The notes under the pieces were generated by a model, which did no database searches, had not been told where the DNA came from, and saw nothing but the letters and a program-made list of their open reading frames with translations. Positions 26,833 to 35,952 of a DNA stretch of 35,952 bases are shown here, one piece after another. The number at the start of each line of letters is the position of its first letter. The first letter of the stretch is position 1. Source of the stretch: Acidobacteriota bacterium (GTDB lineage: Bacteria; Acidobacteriota; Terriglobia; Bryobacterales; Bryobacteraceae); the NCBI GenBank assembly GCA_016871115.1, contig VFZP01000012.1, forward strand, positions 1-35,952, in the 5' to 3' direction. The position numbers and the translations under genes were made by a program.

Positions 26833-29277
26833 TCAATCCAGATAGATGAATTCGTTGGCGCCGAGGAGCGCTTGGCCGAGGTCGGCATAAACGCGCAGAC
26901 GGCGCTCGGCTTCGGGCTGCGCGGCGTAGAAGGCTCTCTGCTTTTCGATGAAGGTGAGGAATCGGTCCAGTTCCTTGGCTGTTGGCGCGCGGGCGAGCGC
27001 CATACGGACAGCGCGTTCGATGCGAGCGCCGTCATCGTTTTCGTTCGAGTCCAGAATGCGGCGCGCGAAGTGTTCGGCTTGCGCGGTAATGAATTCGCTG
27101 TTCATCAACGCAAGCGCCTGCGTGGCGGAGGTGGTGGTGACGCGGCGCGAGCAGTTCACTTCCATCACCGGTGCGTCAAAAGCGTTGAGTAGGCTCTGCG
27201 GCGTGTTTCGGCGCACCAGTTGATAGATGGTGCGGCGGCCGGGAGCGGCGTCGTTGTCGGGCACTACTTCGCCGGAAGGCTTGGTGGTGGTTCGCACCGG
27301 TTCGCCAAACATTGTGACGTCCAGACGGCCCGCGACGCGGAGAATTCCGTCGCGCACGCTCTCGGCTTCGAGTCGCTGCGGCGTCATGCGCCACAGGAAT
27401 TTGTTCGCGACGTCCTTGGCGAGCGCGTCTGGCCGGGCGGCGGCCGATTGGCGATAGGTGGAGGACATCGCGATGGTCTTGTGCAGCTTCTTCAAGCTCC
27501 ATCCGCCGTCGACGAATTGCATGGCAAGCCAATCGAGCAGCTCCGGATGCGAGGGGGCCGCGCCAGACTTGCCGAAGTTGTCGAGCGACGCGACGAGGCC
27601 GCTCCCGAAGTGCCCAGCCCACACGCGGTTCACGATCACTCGCGCCGTCAATGGATGATCGGGCTGCGTGAGCCAGTCGGCGAGCGCCGTGCGGCGGCCT
27701 GTGGTCTTGGCATCTTTCGCCACCGCTGGTACCGCGAAGGGCCTGGCCGTGGGCGCCAGCACGGCAGGCACACCGGGCGCGACAGTCTGGCCAGGACTGA
27801 GCGGATCGCCGCGCTGCAAGAGGTACGTGGGTGGCGGCGCGGCGTCGATGTCGTTGATCATGCGGATGGTGGGGAGTTGGATCAGGCGAGTTTCGGTTTC
27901 CTTCAACTCCTTGTTCGCTGAGTCCAGCTTGGCGGCGTAGTCCGCGGATGCTTCGCGAAGTTCTGCGTCGGTGGCTTTGTCGCGTTTGGGATGCGCGGCG
28001 CGGGCCTGCTCGCGGCGGGCGTTCATCAACTCGCGCAGCGCCTTGGCCACTGCTTCGAGCGGCTTGTTGTTCTCTTCGGCGCGAGCCTGCTCTGCTTTTG
28101 TTGCGTCCACCACGATGCGGCGATACGTGGGCAGCACCGCGCCGGTGGGGCGGATAGCGCTGGCGAGCACGGCCTGCAGCGAGTAGTAGTCCCGCTGCGT
28201 GATGGGCTCGTACTTGTGATCGTGGCAGCGCGCGCACTGCATGGTGAGGCCGAGGAATGTGGAAGCCACGATCTGCTCGGTGTCGAACAGCGTACGCCAT
28301 TGGTACTCGGCAAAGTCTTTGGGGAGGAAATCATCGCGCGTGGCATCGACGGCGGTGCGGAGGAATCCGGTAGCCTCGAGTTGATCGGCCACGTCTCGCG
28401 GGAGGCCGTCGTGCTTCCAATACTCCGAGAGTTCGTCGCCGGCGAGTTGCTCGCGCACGAAGCGGTCAAACGGCTTATCATTGTTGAAGGCGCGGATTAC
28501 GTAGTCGCGGTAACGCCAGGCGTTGGGGCGGATGACGTCGGCATCGAGCACGCCTTCTGAGTCGGCGTAACCCGCGGTGTCGAGCCAGTGGCGGGCCCAG
28601 CGCTCCCCGTAGCGCGGGCTGGCGAGCAGCCGGTCCACGGCGCGCTCATAGGCGCCCGGTAGTGCGTCCTTCAAGAACGCGTCGAGTTCTTCGGGTGTGG
28701 GCGGCAGGCCGGTAAGATCGTACGCCACGCGCCGGTAGAGCGTCTCTGGCGCGGCGTCGCCATTCATGGCGAGTCCGTTCTTTTCAAGCGCCGCCAGCAC
28801 GAATGCATCGACGGGCGAGCGCACCCGATCCTGCGCGCGCACACGCGGCACGGCCGGGCGGCGCGGCGGCTTGAACGACCAGTGCAGCTTGTCTTTCTCC
28901 GTGATGTGGCTGGTGGGCGGTTGTGCATAGGGACTCGCTGCCGGCGCGCCCACTTCAATCCACCGACGCAAGAGTTCGATCTCAGCGTCTTCCAGTTTGG
29001 GCCCGCCGGGCGGCATCTGCCCGGAGCGGATGCGGAAGAAGAGCAGGCTTCGGTCCGGCTCGCCCGCCATGAAACCCGCGCCCGCCGCGCCGCCTTTCAG
29101 CAGCGACGCACGCGTGCGCACATCGAGGCCGCCTTGCGGTGCAGAGCCCGCGTGGCACTTTGCGCAATTGGCCTCGAGAATCGGCAGAATGTCCTTTTCA
29201 AACTGTGGCATCGCGGCTGGCGCGGCCCACACCGCCGTAGCCGAGGCAAATCCGCACAGGAGCCCGCGAAAAGTCAT
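26833..29277 (-). CDS. PSD1 cytochrome c / DUF1549 / DUF1553 protein
   Basis: An 814-residue exported protein: signal peptide (residues 1-19), planctomycete-type cytochrome c domain with haem-binding CAKCH (38-42), DUF1549 (around 'DRLLASPRYGERWARHWLDTAGY' and 'CARCHDHKYEPIT') and DUF1553 ('HPLTARVIVNRVWAGHFG', 'WLAMQFVDGGWSLKKLHKTI', 'ALALMNSEFITAQAEHFA'). A low-similarity charged, coiled segment lies at ~400-470. The family is thought to be a periplasmic redox protein linked to polysaccharide or sulfated-compound use, but this is not proved. It is the first gene of a two-gene operon, with its start 47 bases from the divergent beta-helix gene. No ribosome site is visible upstream. Confidence 0.92.
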   Translation of the reverse strand: MTFRGLLCGFASATAVWAAPAAMPQFEKDILPILEANCAKCHAGSAPQGGLDVRTRASLLKGGAAGAGFMAGEPDRSLLFFRIRSGQMPPGGPKLEDAEIELLRRWIEVGAPAASPYAQPPTSHITEKDKLHWSFKPPRRPAVPRVRAQDRVRSPVDAFVLAALEKNGLAMNGDAAPETLYRRVAYDLTGLPPTPEELDAFLKDALPGAYERAVDRLLASPRYGERWARHWLDTAGYADSEGVLDADVIRPNAWRYRDYVIRAFNNDKPFDRFVREQLAGDELSEYWKHDGLPRDVADQLEATGFLRTAVDATRDDFLPKDFAEYQWRTLFDTEQIVASTFLGLTMQCARCHDHKYEPITQRDYYSLQAVLASAIRPTGAVLPTYRRIVVDATKAEQARAEENNKPLEAVAKALRELMNARREQARAAHPKRDKATDAELREASADYAAKLDSANKELKETETRLIQLPTIRMINDIDAAPPPTYLLQRGDPLSPGQTVAPGVPAVLAPTARPFAVPAVAKDAKTTGRRTALADWLTQPDHPLTARVIVNRVWAGHFGSGLVASLDNFGKSGAAPSHPELLDWLAMQFVDGGWSLKKLHKTIAMSSTYRQSAAARPDALAKDVANKFLWRMTPQRLEAESVRDGILRVAGRLDVTMFGEPVRTTTKPSGEVVPDNDAAPGRRTIYQLVRRNTPQSLLNAFDAPVMEVNCSRRVTTTSATQALALMNSEFITAQAEHFARRILDSNENDDGARIERAVRMALARAPTAKELDRFLTFIEKQRAFYAAQPEAERRLRVYADLGQALLGANEFIYLD

Positions 29278-29312
29278 TCGCAGACTTTATATCATATCGA
29301 CGCGGCGCGCTG

Positions 29313-29318
29313 TATAAT
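29313..29318 (+). promoter_or_regulatory. -10 box of the beta-helix gene, leaderless type
   Basis: A perfect TATAAT ends 6 bases before ATG 29325, so transcription should start at or next to the start codon. There is no ribosome site. The -35 region (about 29290-29295, TATCAT) is poor. It shares a 47-base intergenic gap with the PSD1 promoter. Confidence 0.45.
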
Positions 29319-29324
29319 GCCCAT

Positions 29325-30644
29325 ATGTTGCATCGGCGTTCCCTGCTTGCGATGCCTCTGGCTGCCTCCGCGGTTGCCGCGGAAAACGATGGACGTCCGC
29401 CGGTGACGAATCCGCGCGCCACCTCGAGCGATACCGTCGAGCCGGACTGGAAGGAGCGGCTCACGATCACGGTTGGCCCCCAAGGCGATATCGCGGGCAC
29501 GAATGAGAAGGCGATCCAGGCCGCCGTTGACTCGGTGGCGCGCTGGGGCGGTGGCACCGTGCGCATTCTGCCTGGTACCTATCGCTTCCGCAATGCCGTG
29601 CACCTGCAGAGCAATGTGCGGATCATGGGCAGTGGACTCGAGACTATCATCATCAAAGAGCCCTCGGTGAGTACCGCCCTCGCGCAGGACTCTGACTGGT
29701 ACGACCAGGAGATCACGCTCGCCGACGCGCGCGGCTTTCAGATTGGCGATGGCATTTGCCTGCGCGGGAAGGACGCCGACGGCAAAGGGAACGTGGTCAT
29801 CAAACGCACGCTGGTAGCGCGCAGCGGCAACCGCTTCAAGCTGGACCGCGCACTCCGCGAGAACCTTTGGCTCCCCGGCACTCCGAAGGCTGCCACGCTG
29901 TTTCCGCTCTTCAGCGGCGAGAACCTGCACAATCTGCGCATCGAGAACATCGCGCTCGACGGCAACAAGGCGAACAACGAAGAACTGGACGGCAACTACG
30001 CCGGTTGCATTTTTCTGCAGGACTGTCGGCAGATTCGCATCGCAGGCGTGACGGCGCGTAACTACCGGGGCGACGGCGTAAGCTGGCAGATTTGCCATGA
30101 CGTAACGGTGGAGAACTGCCACAGTCACGACAACACGGGTCTGGGCCTCCATCCCGGTTCCGGCTCACAGCGGCCGCTGATCCGCGCCAACCGGCTCGAA
30201 CGGAACGACCAAGGTTTGTTTTTCTGCTGGGGCGTGAAGTTCGGGCTCGCTGAGAAGAACGTGATCAACGGCAACCGGCGCTTTGGCATCTCGATCGGTC
30301 ACCGAGACACGGACAATCTGATCCGCGATAACCACATTCATGCGAGCGGCGAAGTGGGGATCCTGTTCCGCAAGGAACGCGGCTTGGCCTACAATGCACA
30401 CCGCAATCGCGTGGAGAACAACCGCATCGTCGATCTGGGGAAAGAGTTCGGCGTGGGCATCGATATTCAAGGCCAGACGGGGCAAGTGCAGATCCGCAAC
30501 AACGAGATCCGCCACACTTCGGCGCCGTTAAAGCGCGTCGGCGTGCGCATTGGCGCCGAGGCGGGGGAAGTGACTCTCGCGGCGAACCGCATCGAAGGGT
30601 TTTTGCAACCGGTGCGAGACCTGCGCCCAGTCAAGGCCGGTTAG
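29325..30644 (+). CDS. Exported right-handed parallel beta-helix protein
   Basis: A 439-residue protein. The N-terminus 'MLHRRSLLAMPLAASAVAA' is a Tat-like or Sec signal. 'GTNEKAIQAAVDSVARWGGGTVRILPGTYRF' is the typical first coil of pectate-lyase-3/glycosyl-hydrolase-28-like helices, and 'IRIAGVTARNYRGDGVSWQI', 'VTVENCHSHDNTGLGLHPGSG' and 'LIRANRLERNDQGLFF' are consecutive parallel-beta-helix repeats. The NosD-like repeats run to ~425. It may cleave or bind polysaccharide, but no catalytic Asp cluster was assigned. Its end overlaps the end of the convergent HEAT gene by 4 bases. Confidence 0.85.
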   Translation: MLHRRSLLAMPLAASAVAAENDGRPPVTNPRATSSDTVEPDWKERLTITVGPQGDIAGTNEKAIQAAVDSVARWGGGTVRILPGTYRFRNAVHLQSNVRIMGSGLETIIIKEPSVSTALAQDSDWYDQEITLADARGFQIGDGICLRGKDADGKGNVVIKRTLVARSGNRFKLDRALRENLWLPGTPKAATLFPLFSGENLHNLRIENIALDGNKANNEELDGNYAGCIFLQDCRQIRIAGVTARNYRGDGVSWQICHDVTVENCHSHDNTGLGLHPGSGSQRPLIRANRLERNDQGLFFCWGVKFGLAEKNVINGNRRFGISIGHRDTDNLIRDNHIHASGEVGILFRKERGLAYNAHRNRVENNRIVDLGKEFGVGIDIQGQTGQVQIRNNEIRHTSAPLKRVGVRIGAEAGEVTLAANRIEGFLQPVRDLRPVKAG

Positions 30645-31483
30645 TTCAGCCAGTCGCGTGAATCCTCTTCGAGGTCTTCATCCTCAGCACGCATCAACGT
30701 GAGTGCTTCGGTGGCGGTAGCGGAAATCTCCTCGTCGTCGGACTCTTCAAAGTCCTCCAGGAACGTCCGTGCCTCCGCGGGGTTCACACAGGCGGACGCT
30801 TCGATGGCGGCCAGCAAGAGTGACTTTTCTGTGGCCGGAGATTTCAGGATTCGCTTGATCCGCGGCCACGCGGACTGCAGTTCGCCGTTCCCGGCCGCGG
30901 TAACGGCGGTCTCCAGCAGTTCCGGATCGGAAGTGTTCAGCGTCTCCAGAATCTCCTTTTCAAAGCCGCGTATGTACTTCATGCCAAACACCGCGGTGAG
31001 TTTCCACTCCGCATCGCCGCTGGCGTAAGCGGTGCGAATGGCCTCGCGATGCCAGTCTTCCGGCGCGCGTACCGCCGCTTCGAGCGCGCGGCGCCGCAGT
31101 TCTTTGATCTCACCGGCGTTGTTGCAGATCTTTATCAATGTGAGCCCAATGCGATGAAACATTCCTTTGCTGATGGAGGGCTCCAGATCGACGTCGTCAA
31201 AGTCAGAGAGGGAGGCTTCGTCAAGCGCAGGGCCGAGGGCGATCGCCGCGCGGGTCCGCAGTTCGGTGGATTCAACTGCGTCTTCTAACAGCTTCAGCAG
31301 GAGCGCCGCCACGCCGTCGTTCATCAATACCATGTCGCCAGCCATCTGTGCGGCGGCAATGTGGTCTTCGGTCGGCGTGGCCTTGTCCACGAGAGCGTCG
31401 GCTACAACCGGCCCGGCCCCTTTCGGCCACTCCCAGGGTTCCATGGCGAAGAGATCTTGAATGTTGAATCGTGGTTTTGCCAC
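30641..31483 (-). CDS. HEAT-like alpha-solenoid protein
   Basis: A 280-residue acidic protein without signal peptide, made of helical pairs such as 'LLLKLLEDAVESTELRTRAAIALGPAL', 'IKELRRRALEAAVRAPEDWHREAI' and 'EKSLLLAAIEASACVNPAEARTFL', consistent with HEAT/ARM-type repeats. It ends in a very acidic tail ('RAEDEDLEEDSRDW'). It starts with GTG, with AAGGGA 6 bases upstream. TAAAAT on the minus strand (31505-31500) is a possible -10. It is divergent from RNase J, suggesting a shared control region, but any partner is unknown. Confidence 0.65.
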   Translation of the reverse strand: MAKPRFNIQDLFAMEPWEWPKGAGPVVADALVDKATPTEDHIAAAQMAGDMVLMNDGVAALLLKLLEDAVESTELRTRAAIALGPALDEASLSDFDDVDLEPSISKGMFHRIGLTLIKICNNAGEIKELRRRALEAAVRAPEDWHREAIRTAYASGDAEWKLTAVFGMKYIRGFEKEILETLNTSDPELLETAVTAAGNGELQSAWPRIKRILKSPATEKSLLLAAIEASACVNPAEARTFLEDFEESDDEEISATATEALTLMRAEDEDLEEDSRDWLN

Positions 31484-31576
31484 CCTCTATCCCTTACCAA
31501 TTTTACAAGATCGCGACATCTTCAATAGCGTCCAAGAGCGTCAGGCTGTATCCGCTGCGTGTTACCCTTGGCATTC

Positions 31577-33241
31577 ATGGCAGAAGGCGTTCTTCAAGTA
31601 GTTCCATTGGGCGGATTGGGCGAGTTCGGTATGAACTGCATGGCCCTTCGGTACCAGGATGACATCGTTGTCATCGACTGCGGCATGATGTTTCCCGACG
31701 CGGAACTCATGGGCATCGACAGCGTCATTCCAGACTTCACCTTCCTGAAAGACCGGAAAGAAATGGTGCGCGGGCTGGTGCTAACGCACGGCCACGAAGA
31801 CCATATTGGCGGCGTGCCTTACCTGCTCTCGGAGTTCGATATTCCGGTTTACGGCACGGACCTGACGCTGGGTCTGGTGGAACGGCGTCTTGAAGAACAT
31901 CACCTCGCCGACTCGGCTGACCTCAACGTCGTTAAGCCGAGCGACAAGATCACGCTCGGGCCATTCTCGATCGAGTTCATTCAGGTGACGCACTCGATTG
32001 TGTCCGCCGTGGCGCTTGCCATCACTACGCCCCTGGGTGTTGTCATCCATACCGGCGATTTCAAAGTCGATCCCACGCCCACTGACGAAAAACTGTTCGA
32101 CCTGCACAAGCTCGCCGAGTACGGCAAGCGCGGCGTGCTGCTGCTGCTGTCTGACTCCACCAACTCGGACACGTCCGGCTATTCTGCTTCTGAACGCGCC
32201 GTTCGCCCGGGTCTTGAGAATGTGTTTCACCGGGCCGAGCACCGCATTGTGGTGGCCTGCTTCAGTTCCTCGATTCCGCGCATCCAGCAACTGCTCGATG
32301 TCTCGCGCGAATTCGGCCGCAAGCTTTGTTTCATCGGGCGCTCGATGACGCAGGTGACTGAAATTGCCCATAACCTCGGGCTGTTGCGGATTCCCGAAGG
32401 CTCGCTGTTACGCCCGCAGGATGTGCAGTCCGCGCCGCGCAATAAGGTGTGCGTGGTGGTGTCCGGCACGCAAGGTGAGCCGATGTCGGCGATGTCGCGC
32501 ATGGCCGTAGACAATCACCGGAACCTGTCGCTCGAAAGCGGCGACACGTTTGTGCTGAGCGCCCGCATGATTCCGGGCAACGAGAAAGCAATCTACCGGA
32601 TGCTGAATCACGTGGCCAAGCGCGGCGCGATTCTGCCCACACCGGGCAATCCACCGTTGCATGTGTCCGGCCACGCTTACGCTGAAGAGTTGCGCCTGGT
32701 GCTGAATCTGGTGCGTCCGCGCTTCTTCATGCCCGTGCACGGCGAGTACCGGCAGATGGCCGCACACGCCAAACTCGCGCAACACTTGAAGAGTTCGGGC
32801 CTTGAACAGGTTTTCGTACTGGAGACCGGGGCGACGCTGGAGCTTGACAAACGCGGCGCGCAGAAGAGCGAAGAAGTGTCGGTGGGCCGCGTTCTCATTG
32901 ACTCGGGTTCCCTTGATGACGTGGTGGATGAGATCGTCGTGCGTGACCGGCGTCACCTGGCCACCGATGGCTTCGTGCTGCCGATTGTCGCCATCAACAA
33001 ACGCACGGGCAAGACGGAAGCGACGGCAGAAATTGTCACGCGCGGCTTCATCTCCGACAACGGCGCGGAACTCCTGGTGCAGGCGAAGCAGGTAGTGGCG
33101 CGAACGCTGGAGAACTCGTCGGTGGAAGAGCGCGGCGACTTTGGCGTGATTCAGGAAAAGATCCGCGTAGACCTGAAGAAGTTCCTAAACAAGCAGACGC
33201 AGCGGCGTCCGCTGATTCTTCCTGTCATTCTCGAAGCATGA
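31577..33241 (+). CDS. rnj: Ribonuclease J
   Basis: A 554-residue RNase with 5'-3' exo- and endonuclease activity in mRNA decay and RNA maturation. The metallo-beta-lactamase motif 'LTHGHEDHIGG' (His71, His73, Asp75, His76), the beta-CASP domain ('SDSTNSDTSGYSASERAV', 'VVSGTQGEP', 'LSARMIPGNE') and 'FMPVHGEYRQMAAHAKLA' are clear, and the C-terminal domain is complete. Start ATG 31577 (MAEGVLQVVPLGGLGEFGMN) was chosen over the upstream TTG at 31559. No ribosome site is visible. Its stop overlaps the next start by 4 bases (ATGA). Confidence 0.95.
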   Translation: MAEGVLQVVPLGGLGEFGMNCMALRYQDDIVVIDCGMMFPDAELMGIDSVIPDFTFLKDRKEMVRGLVLTHGHEDHIGGVPYLLSEFDIPVYGTDLTLGLVERRLEEHHLADSADLNVVKPSDKITLGPFSIEFIQVTHSIVSAVALAITTPLGVVIHTGDFKVDPTPTDEKLFDLHKLAEYGKRGVLLLLSDSTNSDTSGYSASERAVRPGLENVFHRAEHRIVVACFSSSIPRIQQLLDVSREFGRKLCFIGRSMTQVTEIAHNLGLLRIPEGSLLRPQDVQSAPRNKVCVVVSGTQGEPMSAMSRMAVDNHRNLSLESGDTFVLSARMIPGNEKAIYRMLNHVAKRGAILPTPGNPPLHVSGHAYAEELRLVLNLVRPRFFMPVHGEYRQMAAHAKLAQHLKSSGLEQVFVLETGATLELDKRGAQKSEEVSVGRVLIDSGSLDDVVDEIVVRDRRHLATDGFVLPIVAINKRTGKTEATAEIVTRGFISDNGAELLVQAKQVVARTLENSSVEERGDFGVIQEKIRVDLKKFLNKQTQRRPLILPVILEA

Positions 33242-34599
33242 GCGAGCCAGTCGAGCGGCGGTACCTGGAAGATGCCTCCGGTTATCGGGGCGAAGCCGAA
33301 CGCGTGTGCGTGCCCTCTACCGGTGCGGAAATGGCCGCGTTGTTGGCCGAGGCGGCGGGGGCTGGCATTCCGGTTACCATCGCGGGCGCGGGCACAGGCC
33401 TCACCGGCGGCCGCGTGGCGCACGGCGGCTGGGTGCTGTCCCTCGAGAAATTCACGACGCTTGCGATTGAGGACGGTCTCGCCCGGGCCGGCTCGGGCGT
33501 GGCGCTGCAAACTCTGCATGACGCCGCGGCGCGCGCCGGGCAAATGTACCCGCCTGACCCGACCGAATGGACTGCATCGGTGGGCGGTACCATCGCCACC
33601 AACGCAAGCGGCTCCCGCAGTTTCCGGTACGGCGCCACCCGGCGTTGGATCCGCGCGCTCACCGTAGCCACCATGGATGGCAGGTTGCGTGCGTTCCGCC
33701 GTGGTGATGCTGTGCCGTTCGACGTGCCTGCGCTGCGCCGCCCTGCCACGACCAAGAACACGGCGGGCTACGCGCTGACACCGGGGATGGACTGGATCGA
33801 TCTGTTCACCGGTAGCGAAGGAACGCTCGGTGTGGTGACCGAAGCCGAACTCGCGCTCTTGCCGGTTTGGCCCGGCGAACTCATCACGGGCGTGGTCTTT
33901 TTCGGTGACGATGAAGCGGCCGTGGCAGCCGTTGATTCGTGGCGTGCTGTGGATGGCGTCCGCATGCTGGAGTACTGCGATGCGGCATCGCTTGAACTGC
34001 TGCGCACTCGCTTCCCCGAGACTCCGGCCGCCGCGCGCGCGGCCCTGCTGATTGAACAGGAGGCGGCGCCCGGTGAAGACGAAGCATGGCTGGCGCGCCT
34101 AGAGAACTCGGGCGCCTTTGCCGAAGAGAGTTGGTTTGCCACTGGCGCGCGTGACCGCGAGCGCTTCCGCCGTTTCCGCCATGCGCTGCCGGAACTGGTG
34201 AACGATACGGTGCGGCGGCGGGGCTTCACCAAACTTGGGTCTGACTACGTAGTGCCGCTGGACCGGAACCTGGAGATGTTGCGTCTCTACCGTGCCGCGC
34301 TCGATGCCGAGTTCGCCGGCCGCTACGTGATCTTCGGGCATATTGGTGACGCGCATGTGCACGTCAACATCCTGCCCGCTTCGCAAGCCGAGTTCGACCG
34401 CGGCCGGGCGATCATGGTGGACCTCGCTGGCGAGGCCGTGCGGTTGGGAGGCACGGTGAGCGCCGAGCATGGCCTTGGCAAGCGCAAAGCCGGTCTGTTG
34501 CCGCTGATGTTCACACCGGAAGAGATCGACGCCATGCGCGCCGTGAAGCGCCGCCTCGATCCCCAGTGGCTCTTGGGGCGGGGCACACTCTTTAAATAA
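33238..34599 (+). CDS. FAD-linked oxidase, GlcD/D-lactate dehydrogenase-like
   Basis: A 453-residue flavoprotein of the VAO/PCMH family: PCMH FAD domain ('VPSTGAEMAALLAEAAGAGIPVTIAGAGTGLTGG', ~27-60; 'SVGGTIATNASGSRSFRYG'; 'DLFTGSEGTLGVVTEAEL') and a C-terminal oxidase domain with 'YVIFGHIGDAHVHVNIL' and 'GGTVSAEHGLGKRKAGLL'. It most resembles glycolate or D-lactate dehydrogenase subunits that oxidise 2-hydroxy acids. The acceptor is unknown because no iron-sulfur partner is encoded beside it. It starts inside the RNase J stop, so the two are translationally coupled, although no functional link is known. Confidence 0.88.
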   Translation: MSEPVERRYLEDASGYRGEAERVCVPSTGAEMAALLAEAAGAGIPVTIAGAGTGLTGGRVAHGGWVLSLEKFTTLAIEDGLARAGSGVALQTLHDAAARAGQMYPPDPTEWTASVGGTIATNASGSRSFRYGATRRWIRALTVATMDGRLRAFRRGDAVPFDVPALRRPATTKNTAGYALTPGMDWIDLFTGSEGTLGVVTEAELALLPVWPGELITGVVFFGDDEAAVAAVDSWRAVDGVRMLEYCDAASLELLRTRFPETPAAARAALLIEQEAAPGEDEAWLARLENSGAFAEESWFATGARDRERFRRFRHALPELVNDTVRRRGFTKLGSDYVVPLDRNLEMLRLYRAALDAEFAGRYVIFGHIGDAHVHVNILPASQAEFDRGRAIMVDLAGEAVRLGGTVSAEHGLGKRKAGLLPLMFTPEEIDAMRAVKRRLDPQWLLGRGTLFK

Positions 34600-34640
34600 C
34601 TTTGCACCGGATTTGGTGTTTCGCAATTAGACTGTGATCG

Positions 34641-35879
34641 ATGTCTCGTTTATTGCTTCTCACCGCCCTGACTGCTTGCGCCGCGTTCTCGCAGGTGCCG
34701 CTGCCGTATCCCATCTTCGATCAGGATGCCGTTCACGAAATCAAAATCACCTTCGCCAACGCCGATTGGTTTCAGGTGCTCACCGACAACTACAGTGGCG
34801 CGCGCGCCGACAACCCGTACTTTGAAGCGAACATCGAATGGGGCCCGTACAAGTTTCAGCGCATCGGCGTGCGCTTCAAGGGCAACAGCACCTACAGCGC
34901 CGCACGCACGCAGAAGAAGCCGTTTCGCCTCAAACTAAACGAATTCGTCAGTGGCCAAAAGATTGAAGGCATCGGCTCGTTCAGCCTTAGCAACGGCTGG
35001 AACGATCCGAGCTTCGTTCGCGAAAAGCTCTACTACGAACTGGCGAATGCGATCGGCATCAAGGCGCCGCGCTCTCATTTCGCTGCCCTTACCATCAACG
35101 GCGAGTACTTCGGGCTCTACATCCTCACCGAAGTTATCAACGGGGACTTTCTGAAAAACCATTTCAGCGCCAGCGAGTACAAGGGCAATCTCTACAAAGG
35201 CAACCTCGGTTCCAACTTCGCCTATCTCGGCGAGGACAAGGCCGCCTACGAGAGAGTATGGGAAAAGCAGTCCAATGAAGGAGCAGATGATTAGACGGAC
35301 CTGATCGCTCTCTGCAAGTTGATCGCGAAGACGCCTGCCGCCGACTGCAAGACCAAGCTCGAACCCATCATGGACATCGACAGCGTGCTGGCCGCCCTGG
35401 CGCTCGACAACGCCACGGTGAATCTCGACAGCTACGTCGTCATGTCGCAGAACTTCAATATCTACAAGATCTACAAGCGGCCCTCAGACGGCCGGTGGAT
35501 GTGGATTCCCTGGGACCCAAGCTTAGCCCTCGGCGCGCTGAGCCAGGGTCAGACGATTCAAGGCATAAAAGATCTGCCACTGGAGTGGGTGAACACCGGC
35601 GGCGGTTTCGGGGGCGGCCGTCTGCCTCCGGGCGGCCTTCCTCCCGGAGGTGGTAATCCTCCTCCCGGCGGTGGCGGCGCGGCAGTGGGGCGCCCGCTGG
35701 CGACCAAGTTGTGGGAGAACCCCGAGTATAAAGAGCGCTACCGCCAGATCTACACGCGCATTGTGAAGCAACTCTACCAGCCCGAGCAAGTACTGGCGCG
35801 GATGAATGAGCTCCGTGGCATGATCTGGCCCTGGGTGGAGAAGGACACGCAGAAGCTAGTGCTTAGTTGCATAAAGTAA
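34641..35879 (+). pseudogene. CotH-family protein gene with an in-frame TAG and lost C-terminus
   Basis: One frame of 413 codons is interrupted by TAG at 35292-35294 ('NEGADD*TDLIALCKLIAKT'), where relatives usually have Trp. The track shows it as two ORFs, 34641-35294 and 35319-35879. The N-terminal signal (MSRLLLLTALTACAAFSQ), 'RIGVRFKGNSTYS', 'VREKLYYELANAIGIKAPRS', 'NGEYFGLYILTEVINGDFL' and 'WMWIPWDPSLALG' fit CotH kinase-like proteins (spore-coat and secreted kinases in other bacteria). A Gly/Pro-rich loop ('GGRLPPGGLPPGGGNPPP') interrupts the domain. The end, 'DTQKLVLSCIK', lacks the usual last ~50 residues, and the remaining 73 bases to the window edge show no gene. A TAGACT 7 bases before the ATG could be a leaderless-type -10. 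Confidence 0.8.
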
Positions 35880-35952
35880 TAAGAGTATTTCGCAGCTGGC
35901 TTCCCTTGACCTCACGTTTGCGCCAGTGAAAAGGCTTGGGGTGTTCATTGGT

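Overview
The window looks like a chromosomal segment of an Acidobacteriota bacterium, probably of the Bryobacterales/Solibacter type. This is inferred from gene content only: a very large TonB-dependent receptor with an N-terminal carboxypeptidase-regulatory-like domain, a paired PSD1-cytochrome/DUF1501 operon, a creatininase-family hydrolase next to an MFS gene, FG-GAP and CotH proteins, high G+C and frequent Tat-like signals. No rRNA, tRNA or CRISPR array was seen.

Left part (1-12 kb), accessory glycan-use DNA. It starts with the 3' end of a glycoside-hydrolase-like gene, then a decayed sialidase fragment. A minus-strand module follows: a GH33-type sialidase lipoprotein (about 8.7-10.2 kb) transcribed into a 1007-aa TonB-dependent receptor, then, beyond an insertion-sequence scar, a secreted FG-GAP/VCBS protein. 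The scar (4.4-5.5 kb) holds both ends of an IS1380-family transposase gene around an IS481-family transposase remnant. The sialidase gene has a good candidate promoter preceded by a 35-bp tandem repeat built of palindromes. Right beside it lies a second TonB receptor reduced to its C-terminal barrel.

Middle part (12-22.8 kb), mostly core genes. A minus-strand chain ispG > PPOX protein > enolase-superfamily enzyme > MFS transporter is tightly packed, with 4-base overlaps at two of its three junctions. Divergent from it are a small receiver-like protein, a strongly structured intergenic stretch, a TPR gene broken by two in-frame stops, and the plus-strand run DUF1385 > prfA > prmC > tyrosine phosphatase, then dinB.

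Right part (22.8-36 kb), accessory genes mixed with core ones. A minus-strand creatininase > MFS pair has an MFS gene carrying three in-frame stops. After it come a secreted PCC-domain protein, the PSD1 > DUF1501 pair, a parallel beta-helix protein, a HEAT-like protein, RNase J translationally coupled to a GlcD-like FAD oxidase, and a CotH-family gene broken by an in-frame TAG and a lost C-terminus.

The most striking overall signal is gene decay. Three separate accessory genes keep their frame throughout but carry six premature stops in total, and these sit beside truncated and IS-disrupted genes, while the housekeeping genes are intact. The best candidates for new biology are the palindromic repeat array upstream of the sialidase gene, the enolase-superfamily enzyme without a recognisable third metal ligand, the three-hairpin intergenic region, and recurrent leaderless-type promoters.
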